A DNA stretch of 64,000 bases. It comes from Larix kaempferi (lineage: Eukaryota; Streptophyta; Pinopsida; Pinales; Pinaceae). The notes beneath the pieces were generated by a model, which was not told where the DNA came from, made no database searches, and was given only the letters and a program-made list of their open reading frames with translations. Shown here in pieces: positions 44,814 through 57,689 of this stretch. The position numbers and the translations under genes were made by a program. The stretch's first letter is position 1, and every line of letters starts with the position of its first letter. The stretch covers positions 620,001-684,000 of the forward strand of contig BSBM01000637.1 of the NCBI GenBank assembly GCA_027924585.1. The letters are read 5' to 3'.

Positions 44814-45710
44814 CTATTCGTGTTCTACATAAAGCTTGCCTTGTTCTTTTCTTGCAAAATCAGGAACATCAATGTTATGTTCTTCAATTATCTTGGCCAT
44901 GATGTCCAATTTCTTCCCGAAACAATATTTCTCGGGATGGGTAAATTTGCAACAATAAGAACACTTGGATTTATCCTTCTTTTTCTTCATATTATTGGCT
45001 TTGGGATCTTCATCAGAGTCCTCTTCATCTGACAACATCTTTTGTTTTCCTTTGGATTTGTCATTCTTAGAACTCTTTTCTCCATGAGCAACAAGTGCAA
45101 GGTCCTTGGAGGGTGTTAGAGCCCTCATTTTAACTAGATTTTCCTTATCCTTATTGAGTGATTCAATGAATGCATCCAATTTTGGCATCTTCCAGTTTGG
45201 AACTGCAAGTTTTGCACCATGAAAAGTAGACACAAACACTGAGTATTCAAAACTCAGTTTTGATAGAATGGTAAGGATTAGTTGTTCATCCTTCGTATCT
45301 ATGCCACACTGTTTTAGTTGAATCACTAGGTTCTTGAATATTGATATGACTTCTTCCATTTAATTGAAATTGATTTTACTAAGTGAGATCAACTCAATAT
45401 CCAATAGATGACCTCTGAGCTCATCTTGATTTCCAAAGGGAGAGTCTAGCTTTGTCCATACTTTATTTGGAGTGATTAGAGTATCAATATGGAATAGAAA
45501 ATATTGAGATACATAGAGACAAAGAAAAACAAAAGATTCATCAATCTTGTTGAACCATTTATCCTTTAGTGCAACAACTCCTGGTTCAGTTTCAATCCCC
45601 ATAGTGACTCTATAAAGTCCTTTACTTCAAAGTTGGATGATCATATATGCCTTTCAGTCAAAGTAGTTGAAGGGAGTGAGAGTCACAGCTTTATCTTGAT
45701 TTTGATCCAT
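44814..45710 (-). pseudogene. Element G copia-type gag
   Basis: Starts MDQNQDKAVTLTPFNYFD at 45710 and keeps one frame for about 299 codons. Conserved pieces are NKVWTKLDSPFG, LLDIELISL, MEEVISIFKNL and the zinc knuckle CSYCCKFTHPEKYC (CX2CX4HX4C). There are only three stops: TGA 45654-45656, TGA 45627-45629 and TAA 45360-45362. It ends at 44814. Confidence 0.88.
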
Positions 45711-45776
45711 GTTTGTGCACTTTTGGTGATGGCAATATCTTGCAAAAGACACTCTGGAAATTGCTATGAATCAGTC

Positions 45777-45790
45777 TAGCTTTGATACCA
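45777..45790 (-). other. Primer-binding site of element G
   Basis: The minus strand reads TGGTATCAAAGCTA directly after the 5' LTR, one base from the copia initiator-Met consensus over the first twelve. Confidence 0.88.
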
Positions 45791-46459
45791 TGTGAGATTT
45801 TAGATTGCCTACATCTAGATTCAATATGACAACTTCACTTGGAATATTTCTGAGAATGAGAGAAGAAGAATAGAGAATATATCTTGAGAAAAAATCACTG
45901 TATATTATTCATCAATATGTTTACAATATATAATACATAATCAAGAGACAAAATCGAATGCCTTAAAGGCAAGTTGTAAAGCACAAAAAGATTAGGCTTA
46001 CTAAAGGCAAAAAAACCCTAGGTGTCAAAAGCACTTTCCAAAAAAGTCTAAAGGCTCATGAATTAGTTGAATGTTGTATGGAAGCTCATGAGTGATGTAA
46101 ATCAAATGTAATGATGACTTTTGGAGAGAATAAATAGGTGGAGGTCGAATTGGCCAAGCGGAGAGAGTTTCTAAGTCAACTAACTTTACCTTATCCACTA
46201 GAAAGTAGAAAAAGAAGGATAAAGCTGTCTAAATCGGAAAGCACCTTCTAAATCAAGAATGGAAAGAAATCAGATAGAATCCAATGAAATATTATACAGA
46301 ATCTCTTCAAGTGCACCATAGTGACTCAGAATGGAAAGTGGTCCACTAAAAGAAAAAACTAGGCCAAGTTACCTAGTCAACACTTAGGAAATTAATCAAA
46401 AATGATTAATAAACTATATCCTAAGTCTAGAATGGTATGAATGGGTTTGTAATACACCA
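45791..46459 (-). repeat. 5' LTR of element G (669 bp)
   Basis: It pairs with 42923-43592. Plus-strand ends are TGTGAGATTTTAG and GTAATACACCA. Confidence 0.95.
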
Positions 46460-47209
46460 AGACTTCATTGGAACCACCAATCATTGGCCTATCCTTACAA
46501 ATTAAAGGTATCCATTGTCATGGCATCCCTTTCAGCTATGAGGTTTAGCTAAAAATAAGTATCTAACTTTTTCACCCAAGAGTTAGCAGTACATTTTGAA
46601 TATCCATCAAAAAACGACAGTGAGATCTTACCAATAGTCCTTTGCAAGTCAAAATTATGATTTGGAACTCTATTATGGGTTCTAGATCTGAACTTGTCTT
46701 GATAGTCACAGTAATATCTAAAGTTCAAATTCCTCTTGAACTCTTCACTGAAGGCCATATACACAGCAAGTCGAACCTCCAATGGTGCAACTGTATCGAA
46801 TTGCAGTTTTGGTTCTTCAACCCTCTACTCCAGAAACTTGGGCATGGTAGGCCTTGGCACATATTTGAATTCTTGTGGCCTATTATGTGGCCCAATATTT
46901 GAGAATATTTTCTCCTTTAATACCTTCTTCTCCTCACAATGGGAACCACTACTAATGCCTTCACCATCTTTCTTGTCCACCAATCTGGACAAGATGTCTC
47001 TAGTTTATGTTTGTAGTTGGGTGAATCTCTCCATCACTTTCAGCATGTTCTGTGCAAAATATCATCATTTTCTTCTCAATTCATCTCACCTTCTCCCATA
47101 CATGATTTATCTTGTTGAATCCCATCTTGTGTTGATTCAACTTCTTCTTCTACTAAGCTTTCGTCTTCTGTGCCTTTGTTCTTGGAAGATGGATTTCTTC
47201 TTGGACTCA
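46460..47209 (-). pseudogene. Element F gag, N-terminal half
   Basis: Starts MSPRRNPSSKNKG at 47209. Further on it has MERFTQLQT-type coiled coil, FDLQRTIGKISLSFFDGYSK and WVKKLDTYF, then a degraded DWWFQ that continues at 42922 beyond element G. There are several frameshifts and stops. Confidence 0.8.
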
Positions 47210-47244
47210 TCAAAGACAAAGGAAGAGAAGGTTCATAGGACCAT

Positions 47245-47256
47245 GCTATTATACCA
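47245..47256 (-). other. Degenerate primer-binding site of element F
   Basis: The minus strand reads TGGTATAATAGC, three changes from TGGTATCAGAGC, about 36 bp upstream of the gag ATG. Confidence 0.5.
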
Positions 47257-49121
47257 CTATAATATCATAATATCTGAATTTAGAGGATATTATCTCTATT
47301 TCAAAATTTAAAAAAAAAAATAACCAACACATAAACTAGCCATCAAAACTAGTAGGAGAAAATCTAGACTTGGACACAAATTAGCCCCCCCGAGGCTTGA
47401 GATTTGAACTCTTTTGGATGTGAAAAATATGTTCGTGAGTGTAAATTATCATAGACAATAGAATCAAGTCCATATTCTTATTTCTATGCACAAGTTATTG
47501 GGACCATTTATGGTTCAACAACAGCTATTGTTGAAGTCTACACCGAGGTTGCATGGGTACGCCAACATATGCATACTAAACTCATCCACTTAAAATTGAA
47601 AGAAAAAAAAGGGTGGAAATCAGTTAATTAACCCCCAATATATTGTTGTACAAGAGTTACAAATTTTTTGGGATTATTTGGAAGAGTTTGGAGACAAAAG
47701 GAAGAAGAGCGCTATGTAGGATTGCTGAGCTAGTTAAATTTCAGGCTCTCCCAAACAAGTAAAAAAGTATACAAATATTCAGTTTGAGACTTGTATGATA
47801 TTTATAATTGACTTAATAACCTCATATGACTGACATAATTAAAAATGAGTATCCAAAGAACTTTTAATCACAAATACTGCAAAACTAGTCAATTAATGAG
47901 GCCTAAAGAGCTAGTCTTGACAAATATGAGTATAAACAGCCTTCAAAGCTCTCGAATTCTTATTTTGGTGATCAATATAAATCCGAAATTAATTACAGTA
48001 CAGGAGAAAACAATAATAATGGATTTTAAGCAGTAAATTGAGCTTCTTTGATCTCAGAATTCATAGAGAGTCTCTAATCTTGAAATTCTTACAATGTTAT
48101 GAGTAGAATGATTCTAAGAAGAGAAGAAGAAGAGGTGTCTTCATTGGATATGAAACAGAGATGAAAAAATATTATATGTATGTGCATGGAAGGAGCACCT
48201 TGTTTCATTGACTGCTCACAAGTCGCATTCACCAAACTGATTCTACTCCTCTAGATGGATCTCCTCAAGAACCCTCTCCAACTGAACCAAAACTCAGGAT
48301 CTCTGCTTGATGGCTTGAATTCTTCAACAGTAGGCTGATATAGACATGTATATCATAAATCAGCAGCAATGGATCGTATCATAGAATACTAGAAGATGTA
48401 CAGCATTGGGGCACATCTCCCAAGCTTGGTTGAGGCGCATCACTCAACCTTGAGAAGTTGAGTTCTCAAGCAAAGACAAATGGAAACAATATGTGAGAGG
48501 AACGCACTTGTCTTAGTTTATATACTGAATGGATTCATGAGCAAGCAATTGGAATGTGTGAGTGGATGAGTGCGCCTTCTTCATAGAGAATTAGCAACAT
48601 CATTGCTTTGTGCAACCTTCCTGCTTTTCCAAACTTCCTTGCTTTGTGATTTTCTTATGCTTTTAGAAACTGCACCCTCCTTTGCTTTATGGATTCTTCC
48701 TTCTTTTCAAGACTGACTTATTTTCTACACTTTCCTGCTTTGTTCACTTTCCTGCTTTATGCACTTTCCTGCTTTTCACTGCTTTTTCCATTTTCCTTCT
48801 TTTTTGTCATCACCTTGCTTTTAGTTGCTTTCTTATTGTTTCTATCTTTTCTCAAGTGAGTGAGTGTGGTACACCTTATCCTCATGCGCCCTCCTAGACA
48901 CATGAGCATCGCCACTTGTGCCAAAATTAATTAATCATGATAATAAAAATAATTACAAAGTACTTCAAATATTAAAATGATTTAATAATTAATTACTATA
49001 GGAATTGTACCAAAATTATCCCAAACAATTAATAATTTCTAACTTTTATTTTCTCCTAGACCCTTAGGGACTGAAGGGGTCGAATACTTGACCAATTAAC
49101 CACTAAGGAAGGAACATGACA
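47257..49121 (-). repeat. Inferred 5' LTR of element F (about 1.9 kb), non-coding
   Basis: It lies between F's primer site and the point where a LINE RNase H frame resumes (49122). The inferred minus-strand start is TGTCATGTTCC. A possible minus-strand TATA (GTATATAA) is near 48515. Its partner LTR is outside the window, so the boundaries are inference. Confidence 0.5.
48602..48790. repeat. Degenerate CACTTTCCTGCTTT repeats
   Basis: A pyrimidine-rich tract with a 17-bp period most regular at 48728-48778 (CACTTTCCTGCTTTGTT, CACTTTCCTGCTTTATG), fading upstream. Confidence 0.8.
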
Positions 49122-49658
49122 CAAACTTAATTTTCATGGGGCATCAAAGGGGAATCCTAGGCCTACTGGATATGGTGACATTATCCACGATCACAATGGC
49201 GGATTGATGAGTTTTAGCATGGGGTACATTGGGTTTGATTCGAATAATGTTGCGGAAGTAGAAGGTCTGGTGCACGGTCTGATTATGGCTCATATGAGAA
49301 TTGGATCCCTCTAATAATGGAAGGGTACTTGAAGGTTATCCTATATATGGCCATCGGCATTCATAACGGAACATCATATTCAAAAGTATAAACAAATTGG
49401 AGGTTGGAATGTCATCTAGAAAGGTTATGTGGCCTCCTTATGGCCCCATTGGATCTCTCCTTCAGCCATGTTAGGAGAGCTGGTATTGGCATGGCGGATC
49501 TACTAGTGAACATAGGGACCCAGACCCACAGGACTATCATGGAAAAATCGTGGGAAGAATTAAATGATGGGATGTTCAGGGAATGGTGTGAATCCCAAAT
49601 CGCCCAAGACATGTCAAGTCATGAGGAGGGTGGTACACTCAGACATCAGGAGGGATGA
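49122..49658 (+). pseudogene. LINE-type RNase H relic
   Basis: KLNFHGASKGNPRPTGYGDI is the start of the plant LINE-associated RNase H domain with its first catalytic Asp changed to His. NNVAEVEGLVHGL supplies the Glu. After two stops and a frameshift the C-terminal part reads FSHVRRAGIGMADLLVNIG. The frame begins right at the inferred end of element F, so F probably inserted into it. Confidence 0.75.
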
Positions 49659-50058
49659 TGAGTGGCCACGTGGTGTGAAATATCTACTGCCAGTGCTAAG
49701 GTCTGATAGATGTGAAGCTACAGGGATAGGTAATGAGGCTTTAAATTCCATTAAGGAAATATAGAACACATTCATTTGTCTGAGAATGGTTGCAGGCGAA
49801 GTGATGAGTACTGGTGGTGGCAGATCAGGAGACCCACTGGGAAGAAATCAAGAAGGTACTATCGCTTTGGGGGTTGACATCAGCGGTGGTATGAAGATAA
49901 TTATGTAAAATTATGGCAATGTTCTATTTAATCCCTCAAAAGGTGGCCATCCTCCTCGTCAAGACGGTAAGCTTCCTTGCATGCAAGCTGTGGGTTTTCT
50001 TTTAAAGGAAAGGTGCATTATTAGTGTGTGGTATGTTCTGAAATGAAAAGACGATGTT
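49659..50058. other. No gene seen
   Basis: Unassigned sequence with chance short frames only. Confidence 0.5.
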
Positions 50059-50595
50059 TTGGGGGGGAGCATGCACAAGAAACAGAGGGTGGAGAAGAAG
50101 CTTCCCTCTAGCAAGGGCCAGTGCATCACCCGTTCCCAGAAGCGTACAGTGTGGGAAGCTCGCATCTTAAAATTGGGATTGTCGTTAGAGGTCCAGAACA
50201 AGTTAGATGCAGTCAAAGCGGGGATGTGGGAGAACTTAGATGAGGAGCAACTGCAAAAAGAGAGCAAGGAGCTAGAGGACTAGGTCATGGATCCAGGGAA
50301 CAATGTGGCTCATCTTAGGATTTATGAGTGGATTTTTTCCCTCTATTGGGTGATGAAGAATATCATGGGGCACGTTCTGTGGGAAAGGAAAAAGAAGGAA
50401 GAATGCGATGAGGTTCATGTCAAGAACTAGAAGGAGCACCATGCAGAAACTAGATATTTGCACCAGAAGATTGATTCCATCATGAACGCATTGGGGATTC
50501 ACCACCTAATGCCTTCCTTTGCTCCAGTTGGTGGATCAGCTAATGGATTTCTCGTTCAGTTTCCTGATTTTCTGACTATTTCATTGGGATTATGA
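50059..50595 (+). other. Unrecognised ORF remnants
   Basis: A 74-residue charged frame (WEARILKLGLSLEVQNKLDA, then EEQLQKESKELED) continues after one stop into DPGNNVAHLRIYEWIFSLYW and KKKEECDEVH. It is helical and charged, coiled-coil-like. I recognise no family. It could be part of a transposable-element ORF or a decayed gene. Confidence 0.3.
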
Positions 50596-52059
50596 GGATT
50601 GGGGTAGTTCTTATATGCTCTATTTTTTGCTTATGGTTATGTGTTGTGTGGTTATGGGTATAGATCTAGGTATATTTTCTAGTATCATTTTTAGTAACTT
50701 TGTAATCGAGCAGTCTAGTTTTTTCAAGCATATTTTGAATTTTTGGCAAGATCACAAGAAGAGCCACAATGTATTATTTTTAAAAGGGTTAGCCTCTGGG
50801 AAATCTATGGGTTATGGTTGTGTATGGGGATCAATATATGTTTTCCAAGAGCTGACTGGTTGAAATTGATCTAATGTATCATTAATATAATATAAAATCT
50901 CGCTTACTTACAAACAAACAAAATTAAGGTTGTAAGTTATAAATCGCTTCTAAATTTGCTCAATATTTCTCCAAGAATCTCTAGAAATGTTGCAACCCCA
51001 TACTTTACACCCATATAATATAATGGGGAAGACAAGAGTTTCTAAAAGGAAACGAAAAATATGGTAAATAAATAAATATTCTACTTATCAAAATCAAGAT
51101 AAAATTAAAAAACAAACAAACAAACAAAACAAAACAATAATGTTATGTTGGCCTTGCTTGAAGACGGCATGTTGTTGTTGACTACAAAAACCTAACACCA
51201 CGATCACCAAAATATTTATGAAAAGAAAACGTCATGGTTTAGCTTTTATAGATGAGATGTGATAGAAGTTGAATCAAATTTTGGATTTTTTGTTACTCTC
51301 ATCGGGATGCTTCCATCAAGACACGGATTGTTCAAAACCACACAATTTCTATTGAAAAATAAACCTACATGACAAGTTATTGTACTTTCTACATGGGAAA
51401 ATCCATGAAGTACAACCTTGATAAAAAAAATTAATCCAAACCAAGTAACGAAATTAATTTTGTAAATTGAAACTATTAACCAGCATAGATCCATTTGAAA
51501 TGTGGATCTGTCAAGCACCGAGAGGCATCCAATTTTTGGAGGTGTTATTTTTTTAATGACTTTTTATTTGGTTTTAAATTTTTATTTTATGAGCGAATGT
51601 GGATTTTTTTAATTATTTTTTATTTGGTTTTCATTTTTTATTTTAAGAGCCTACATAAAAAATTTGATCACTTTTTTTTTTTTGGGGGGGGGGTACATAA
51701 TGTGGCATTTTTACATTATGTTACACATCTCCCCCATACTAGGTTGTAAGGACCTCGCTACTCTCGATGCAATAATGGTTAAAAACTAAAATCAAAATAA
51801 TTTTTTTAACATTTATGTAATTTTTAAGGAAGACTTTTTTGAAATATCAAAATAAGAAATTTCCAAAATTACTTAACCACTTTCTCTATGTTTATGGAAA
51901 CTTAATAACACTTGGTTAGTTAGGTTACTTATCTCTAGTTGAAAAAAATTAATTGTTATATTCAAAATTTTATAATGAAATCAAATGGATTTTGAATTTT
52001 GTCTAAAATATATATTAATTAAATGATTAATTCATTAATCATAGAAGTTAGAGGAGGTA
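50596..52059. other. No gene seen; AT-rich with T12G10 run
   Basis: Short frames match nothing I recognise. A run of about 12 T followed by 10 G occurs at 51672-51693. Confidence 0.5.
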
Positions 52060-52464
52060 GGTGCAAGAGGGGTCATTTTTTACCCTAGAGGAAAAAATAT
52101 CACTTCCTTTGCATGGGGTCTTGGGAGGAGGATGAACAACCAGGCAGAAGTGCTAATGCAAGGTATAGAAAAAATGTCTTAATTAAGCATAGATTCCTTC
52201 CAAGTGTTTGGCGACTCATGGATTGTCATTCAAGCAATGCAAAACATCTGGTCGCGAAAAGGGAAGGAGGGTTGTAAGGTTCAAAAAATAATTTTTTCCT
52301 TTGCTCTGGACATCTCAAAAATTCGATTCTTTCAGGTAAGGCGTCAGAACAACAAAGAAGTCGATAGGCTTTCCAATATCGGTGCTAATCTTAAGCAAGG
52401 GGATTTGATGATAAACAATAATCTAAGGTCCATTGTTAAATGGACAAGATGTTTCCAACTATAG
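52060..52464 (+). pseudogene. Second LINE-type RNase H relic
   Basis: GARGVIFYPRGKNITSFAWG, NNQAEVLMQGI, VFGDSWIVIQAMQN and FFQVRRQNNKEVDRLSNIGA follow the LINE RNase H order with Glu and the second Asp visible. One stop occurs (after GIEKMS). It is diverged from the relic at 49122. Confidence 0.72.
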
Positions 52465-52639
52465 TCTTTATGTTTCAATTTAATCCATCAAGGTCAATTA
52501 ATAGGTCCATGCCTCATGGTATGTGGATATGGGACAGAGGCGGCATTTGTGATATGGATTTAATGACAAGGGGGACAGATGGTTCACAAAGGTGGTGGGT
52601 GGGTATGAGCATTGTATGTTCTATCATGTTTCCCATATC

Positions 52640-52817
52640 CAATGCTCCCCTTGCTCAAATTAATTGTATGGGCTCTCACATGGTGGTTCAGTACACCATT
52701 AAGGACCTTAATATCCAACACATGTTCTTAACCATTAGATCCAACGCATGTTCTTAACTGTTAGATACAACGCTCCCCTTGCTCAAATTAATTGTATGGT
52801 CTCTCACACGATGGTTG
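52640..52817. repeat. Local duplications (50 bp, and 26 bp tandem)
   Basis: CAATGCTCCCCTTGCTCAAA at 52640-52689 recurs at 52768-52817. Between them a 26-bp unit (CCAACACATGTTCTTAACCA) is tandemly duplicated at 52715-52766. Confidence 0.85.
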
Positions 52818-53189
52818 AACATGGCACATAATTTGGTATCCATTGTTAGTACACCATCTACATTTTCCTTAGGAAATTGTACCAGTGTATTGAACAGATC
52901 TCCACCGATGGGATATCCTTCCCGTCACCAATGGATCTTTCATTAATGCATCTATAATTGGTGGATTTCATTAAGGTCGGTTACTCTCAAGTCCTATGTT
53001 TCCAAGTGTCCACACTGCGTCGTGTTATGTGTTCAAGGAAAGTTCAAACTGTGTCGGCCATTCGTCAAATATTCCTATCCAATCATGTCATCCTTCCTTA
53101 TGTCAGTATATAGTGTTGGTTCTTGCAGTTATACCAAATTATATTAGACTATTGATATTTGTTTTGTATCAATTATTGTGGGATGAATT

Positions 53190-53345
53190 AATTCCCTCCT
53201 TCCGATGGATCTATTCCTATCGACACCAAATCATCACCTAGGAAATGGATCTAGAAACCAAGGAGTACCTTGGATCTTGCAGTCATTAGTGGCAGGTTTC
53301 CTCTAAATGACAGTGGGTATACATCAATGACCCCTGATAGAAGCT
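53190..53345 (+). repeat. Fragment similar to element B 3' spacer
   Basis: It resembles 38570-38720, sharing GAGTACCTTG, AGTCATTAGTGG and the TACATCAATG.CCCCTGAT end. It is probably a relic of the same repeat family. Confidence 0.55.
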
Positions 53346-56296
53346 AGAGGTAAGAACATAGAAAGATACTACAAATGGAGGCCTAAAGGCCATGGATGCT
53401 CAAGCAAGGGGATCTTCTTCAAGTGGCTAGCTTCAAGAGGTATTCTACTCTCTTCATCCCTTCTATTTTCTTGAAAATTACTTAGAAATCTCTAAGGAAT
53501 GAATGAGTATTGCATGTATTTTTGTCATTGAATCTCACCAAATTCATAGTAATATAACTAATTAGTGTAGACGCATCCCTACTTCTATTGCTATAAAAAA
53601 CTCCCCAATCCAATTCCTATGTTGTGAGCTTAAAAACTACACCAAGACAAATAGCACAGAACAAAGTATACAACTTAAAACCTCCAACTTTGAATTCCTA
53701 TAAAGAAAATATTTTTTTGGTAATGTTTGGTAAGTTTTTAAAGATGAAAATTGGAGATTGATATATCTTCCATCTCAACATCAACATACATGCATGAAAG
53801 CATTGAGTATTGACTTGAACCCCAAAAGTCCATATTTTGTTCCACATGCCCCAAGTGTGGCTTGCTTTCTCAAGGCTCATTCTTCCAGGGATTTCTTTCT
53901 AAAAAGGCTCATTATTCCTCTATAAGGGATTTTCTTAGTTACTAACTCCTGAGAAGAATTGTGGAAGCATCTTTGCATTGACTCCTAATATTTGGTGTAG
54001 GATTTAGCATTAACGAGATTAACTTATCTAGCTCATATTTGTATTTATTTTTACCTTAGCATCTCTTTGAGCCACAACAACCTAAGGTGAAATATTTTAT
54101 AGATGAAATTTAATGGGATTTTCCCTCATCACCTTGGACTAGAATTCCTTCTCTTTAACCTAGTCCAACTAAGAAAGCTCTAGTTTGTGATTGCTCGAAA
54201 ACCTTCTAACCCATAAGCACGTAGGTTAATTGCATGCTCCAAGGTTTGGAAAGTAACCTTCTAGGAGAATATTCATTTCCTCATAAAGATCATGTTTGAT
54301 TATTTTAATCTCATGGAAAGGTCAACATATATACATATGCACCTATTGGGGTGAGGAGCACAAAGGCTCATGGAAAAACACTTTCATTTCATAGGCAAAA
54401 AATGAGCCATAGCTTGCCAAAGTGGAAAGAGGTTACTAAGAAATTCAACCCAAATTGGGAAATGAAAACTTACCAACATTTTTGCTACACAATAATGGTT
54501 CACATCTAAGGAATTTAGATCAATGTGCCTCTTTAGCATATTGAAACAGAAAATACCCCTTGGTAAGGTTTGCAATGCCATGGATTTTCCATAGTTCTTT
54601 AGTCAGAGTCGTTAATACTAATTGTGGAGGAAATCACCCTAGGAAATATTCGACGAAAGAGAACTCTACAACTTACTACAAGCTACAACATACTCATTTT
54701 CACTAATCAAATATTCATAATATCTTCAATAAAACAAAGGGACTTTGAGTCGAAATCGGTACATAGTGGAAAACATATCATACACATTTGTTAATATCAA
54801 TGAAACAAATTCAAAGATATTGATACATGCACCATCAAGCACATTAATAGCCAAATAATAATAATGAGGCACTAGTATGGAGGAGATTAAATAGCTCATT
54901 ATACTAGAAAAACTCCAATGTAACCATGATGAAAAACACTTAGGGAAACAAGTCCCTATAGCTATATTAAATAGCTCCAATAATATGAAAGGGGAAATAA
55001 GTGCGATGGGACAAAAGGAAATGGATATTAAATAGGCCCAATAATATGAAAGGGGTAATACATGTGATGGGAAAAAAGGAAATGGAGTTCACTTGGGGCC
55101 TAGGAAATTCTCTTGCGGTCATATACGATCTAATATCTCTTAGAGACAAAGGGCTTTGAAAGGGTACAATGATTGGTGACTCCCTCTCCCATCAAACTCA
55201 TAAACCCTATAGTTATAAATCATTTTTCAAACAACCACCTTGGTGATATGTGAATTCAATCATCTTGATCTCTTTCATGTCCTAAGAAGCCTCAACAAAG
55301 AAACATATAAGAAGTTTCATTTTGGGGCTTGTTTCCAAGGGTTTCTAAGACAAAGGAGGGGTCCAATAACCATAGTGCCACTCTCCCCCTTGCATGATGT
55401 GTAAGCAATTTATGATGACCATGCCATCCCAAAACACTTATCTCATCAAATAGGGGCAAAGAAGAAAATATTTAATGCAGACCTGTCACCTTTGAAGTAG
55501 CGCGCAAGCTACTCCAACAAGCACTCTAATGAATTGTATGATGGTGTCACCATCTCATATGTGTGGTATTTCTTAGGAGTCCTATGGTTTATTTCTGATT
55601 CTCCATGAATTCAATTTAGAGATTGGTAAGAAATATAAGAGGGTAGTGGGGTCTCTACTAGTTTTGTGGCTCTCTCCTTCCAACATAGTCAAGGTTTCTA
55701 GAATCGATTGGTCCTTGTTGCCAATATTAGGGATAGATATGGTGCATTGTCATTGTTGTGGTCATTATTGTGTTCATTGTTCCCTAAAGGGTTTTCATAA
55801 GGGGCTCAAACAATTCAAAATGGATGTAGTAGAATCACACAACATAACCTATTTGGCATTGCAGTGGACTTGGTGGAAAGAGGGGTTTGAGAAGCAGATA
55901 CTAGAAACAAATAGATTCTAGGATCAATATGTGGTCAGGACGACAAACCGCACATTGGATCTAAGGAAATGGAAAGAATAAACAAGTTTTTTCATGTCAA
56001 TACACAAGGGGAAGCAGTTGGAAATGGCCTCCAAGTGGGAATATCTACAATCTCTAGTAGGGTGCATCAAGACCCATCTAAACCTTCCTACAAAGGTTAT
56101 TTTGTCCCCCTCCCATATCCCCACAAAAGTATGGAAACCTTAGGGGACTCATCATTATGTGGCCTTTCTATGGCCTTAGTGGAGTGTTTAGGTACCAAAT
56201 GCACCCACCACTTGGAGCTGATGAAATTTTTCCAAAATCCCACCACAAGGCCATGGATGTCAATGCTAAGGTGTTGTACATGGAGAATTATTACCC
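53346..56296. other. No gene seen
   Basis: AT-rich sequence with short chance frames on both strands. A small tandem duplication lies at 54966-55087. E inserted at its right end. Confidence 0.55.
54966..55087. repeat. 61-bp tandem duplication
   Basis: ATTAAATAGCTCCAATAATA and its following 41 bases recur once, with a few substitutions. Confidence 0.85.
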
Positions 56297-56301
56297 TCCA
56301 G
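56297..56301. repeat. Target-site duplication TCCAG (element E, left; right copy 63275-63279)
   Basis: TCCAG precedes TGTTAATTTTTC and follows the CATCAACA end of the opposite LTR. Confidence 0.95.
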
Positions 56302-56891
56302 TGTTAATTTTTCGATAATTTCATTCCATTATCATTCAATATCACTAAGAGAATAACATGTACAGCATATCAATCATAGACACAATAGCAATCACACAAG
56401 AGACACAGAGTTTCACCGGGGAAAACCAAGAAGGTGAAAAACCCCGCAACTTCCTCAGAGATAAGATAAGCCCCAATACAAGATCACAAGGATCAAACCC
56501 AATAAGATGTCTCTAGCAGATGCTCCTCCTCCTCCACATGTGTGCCTCTTTCTCACTTAGCTATGCGAGCTTGAGCAGTGAGTGAATGAATAGAATGAGA
56601 GAGGCACACCCTCTATTTATGCAGTGACTTGACCTGCCAATAAACCAACAGGGCCGACTTCCTAAGGAATCCTAATAACCCAACCACATGACCTAATTAG
56701 GGTTGACCCCATACTAGTGGTCTAATAACCCATTAATACAAATGACGACACTTACAATGTAACTTGTGACACTTGCAAATACAAATGACGACACTTCCAA
56801 GCAGAGGAATAATACATCTCTGTTGGATATACAATAAAGTACAAATGTAATATACAAGTGAATATCTTCTGAAGTTACAAATACATCAACA
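56302..56891 (-). repeat. 3' LTR of element E (590 bp)
   Basis: It is about 32 bp longer than the 5' LTR because an ACAAATGACGACACTT segment is duplicated near 56740-56800. Ends are TGTTAATTTTTC and CATCAACA. Confidence 0.96.
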
Positions 56892-56900
56892 CTCCCTCTT
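56892..56900 (-). other. Polypurine tract of element E
   Basis: The minus strand reads AAGAGGGAG directly before the LTR start TGTTGATG. Confidence 0.85.
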
Positions 56901-57177
56901 AACTAGGAAGGTATTCTCTAGACACATGTCATAAATACATATTGGCGAAAGTCTTCAATTCTGGAGCTGGATCATCATCATTGGATCACGAAACATCATC
57001 ATCATCGCTGTTGCTATACTCGACATCTCGATCACTGGGCTATCTTTGAATTCTTCTCGTCATAGGAAGTTCTACAGAGCCATCCCTTTTTCATGCTGGA
57101 TGTAGGCCTAGCCTTTTGCAGGTCTTCATCAACACTGGACATACTGTGGAATCCTCGGGACTTATTATGTGCGTCAA

Positions 57178-57660
57178 CAAAACCTCGAAAGAGCATCCTA
57201 GCTCATATTATAGGATCTCCCAGGATATTTTACATGTTGACTGTCACAAAACCTTAAAAGAGTGTCTTGCAACCTACAAGAACTCTAAAGAGCATCCTAG
57301 GACTGATTATGAGCTTACTGCTCAACCTATCGGATCTCCAGGGCTGATTACATGTGACTCCCACCACAAAACCTTAAAAGAGTGTCATGCATCCTGCAAG
57401 AACTCTAAAGAGCATCCCAGGACTGATTACGAGCTTACTTCTCAACCTATCAGATCTCCGGGGGTGATTACATGTGGTTAGGAAAAACCTTTAAAGAGTG
57501 TCTTGCAACCTACAAGAACTCTACAGAGCATCCCAGGACTGATTACGAGCTTACTGCTCAACCTATCAGATCTCCAGGGCTGATTACATGCCTCCTGTAG
57601 AAAAACCTCGAAAGAGCATCCTAGCTCAGACTATAGGATCTTCCAGGATCTTTTCTATGC
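57178..57660. repeat. About 118-bp tandem repeats in E (three full copies plus partial ends)
   Basis: Units begin ACAAAACCTTAAAAGAGTGT near 57246, 57366 and 57483 and contain GGACTGATTA and TCAACCTATC. Partial copies flank them. They lie between pol and the polypurine tract, as in D. Confidence 0.9.
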
Positions 57661-57689
57661 TATATGCACAACCTATCCACGGCCACGGA

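Larger units (their letters stand above)
42923..46459 (-). mobile_element. Element G: gag-only non-autonomous copia-type element
   Basis: LTRs of 670 and 669 bp, a tRNA-iMet type PBS and a polypurine tract enclose 2.2 kb that holds gag and one unrecognised ORF but no protease, integrase or RT. This matches the known class of terminal-repeat elements with only gag. No matching target duplication is seen (CATAG left, AGACT right). The LTRs differ at many sites, so it is older than A or D. Confidence 0.9.
40213..49121 (-). mobile_element. Element F: chromovirus-like Ty3/gypsy element, interrupted by B and G
   Basis: Minus-strand order from the right: inferred 5' LTR (47257-49121), degenerate PBS, gag (split by G), protease, RT, RNase H, then integrase cut off at 40213 by element B. 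The remaining integrase and 3' LTR should lie left of the window. RT with VFFDDILIY and the Gag pattern are typical of plant chromovirus-type elements. It is old, with many stops and frameshifts. Confidence 0.85.

Noticed and set aside
42918-46464. Target-site duplication for element G
   Set aside because: CATAG and AGACT do not match. A shared ATGAAG nearby is not adjacent to either LTR end.
54384-55149. Several minus-strand frames before element E
   Set aside because: Short, AT-driven hydrophobic frames without any family signature.
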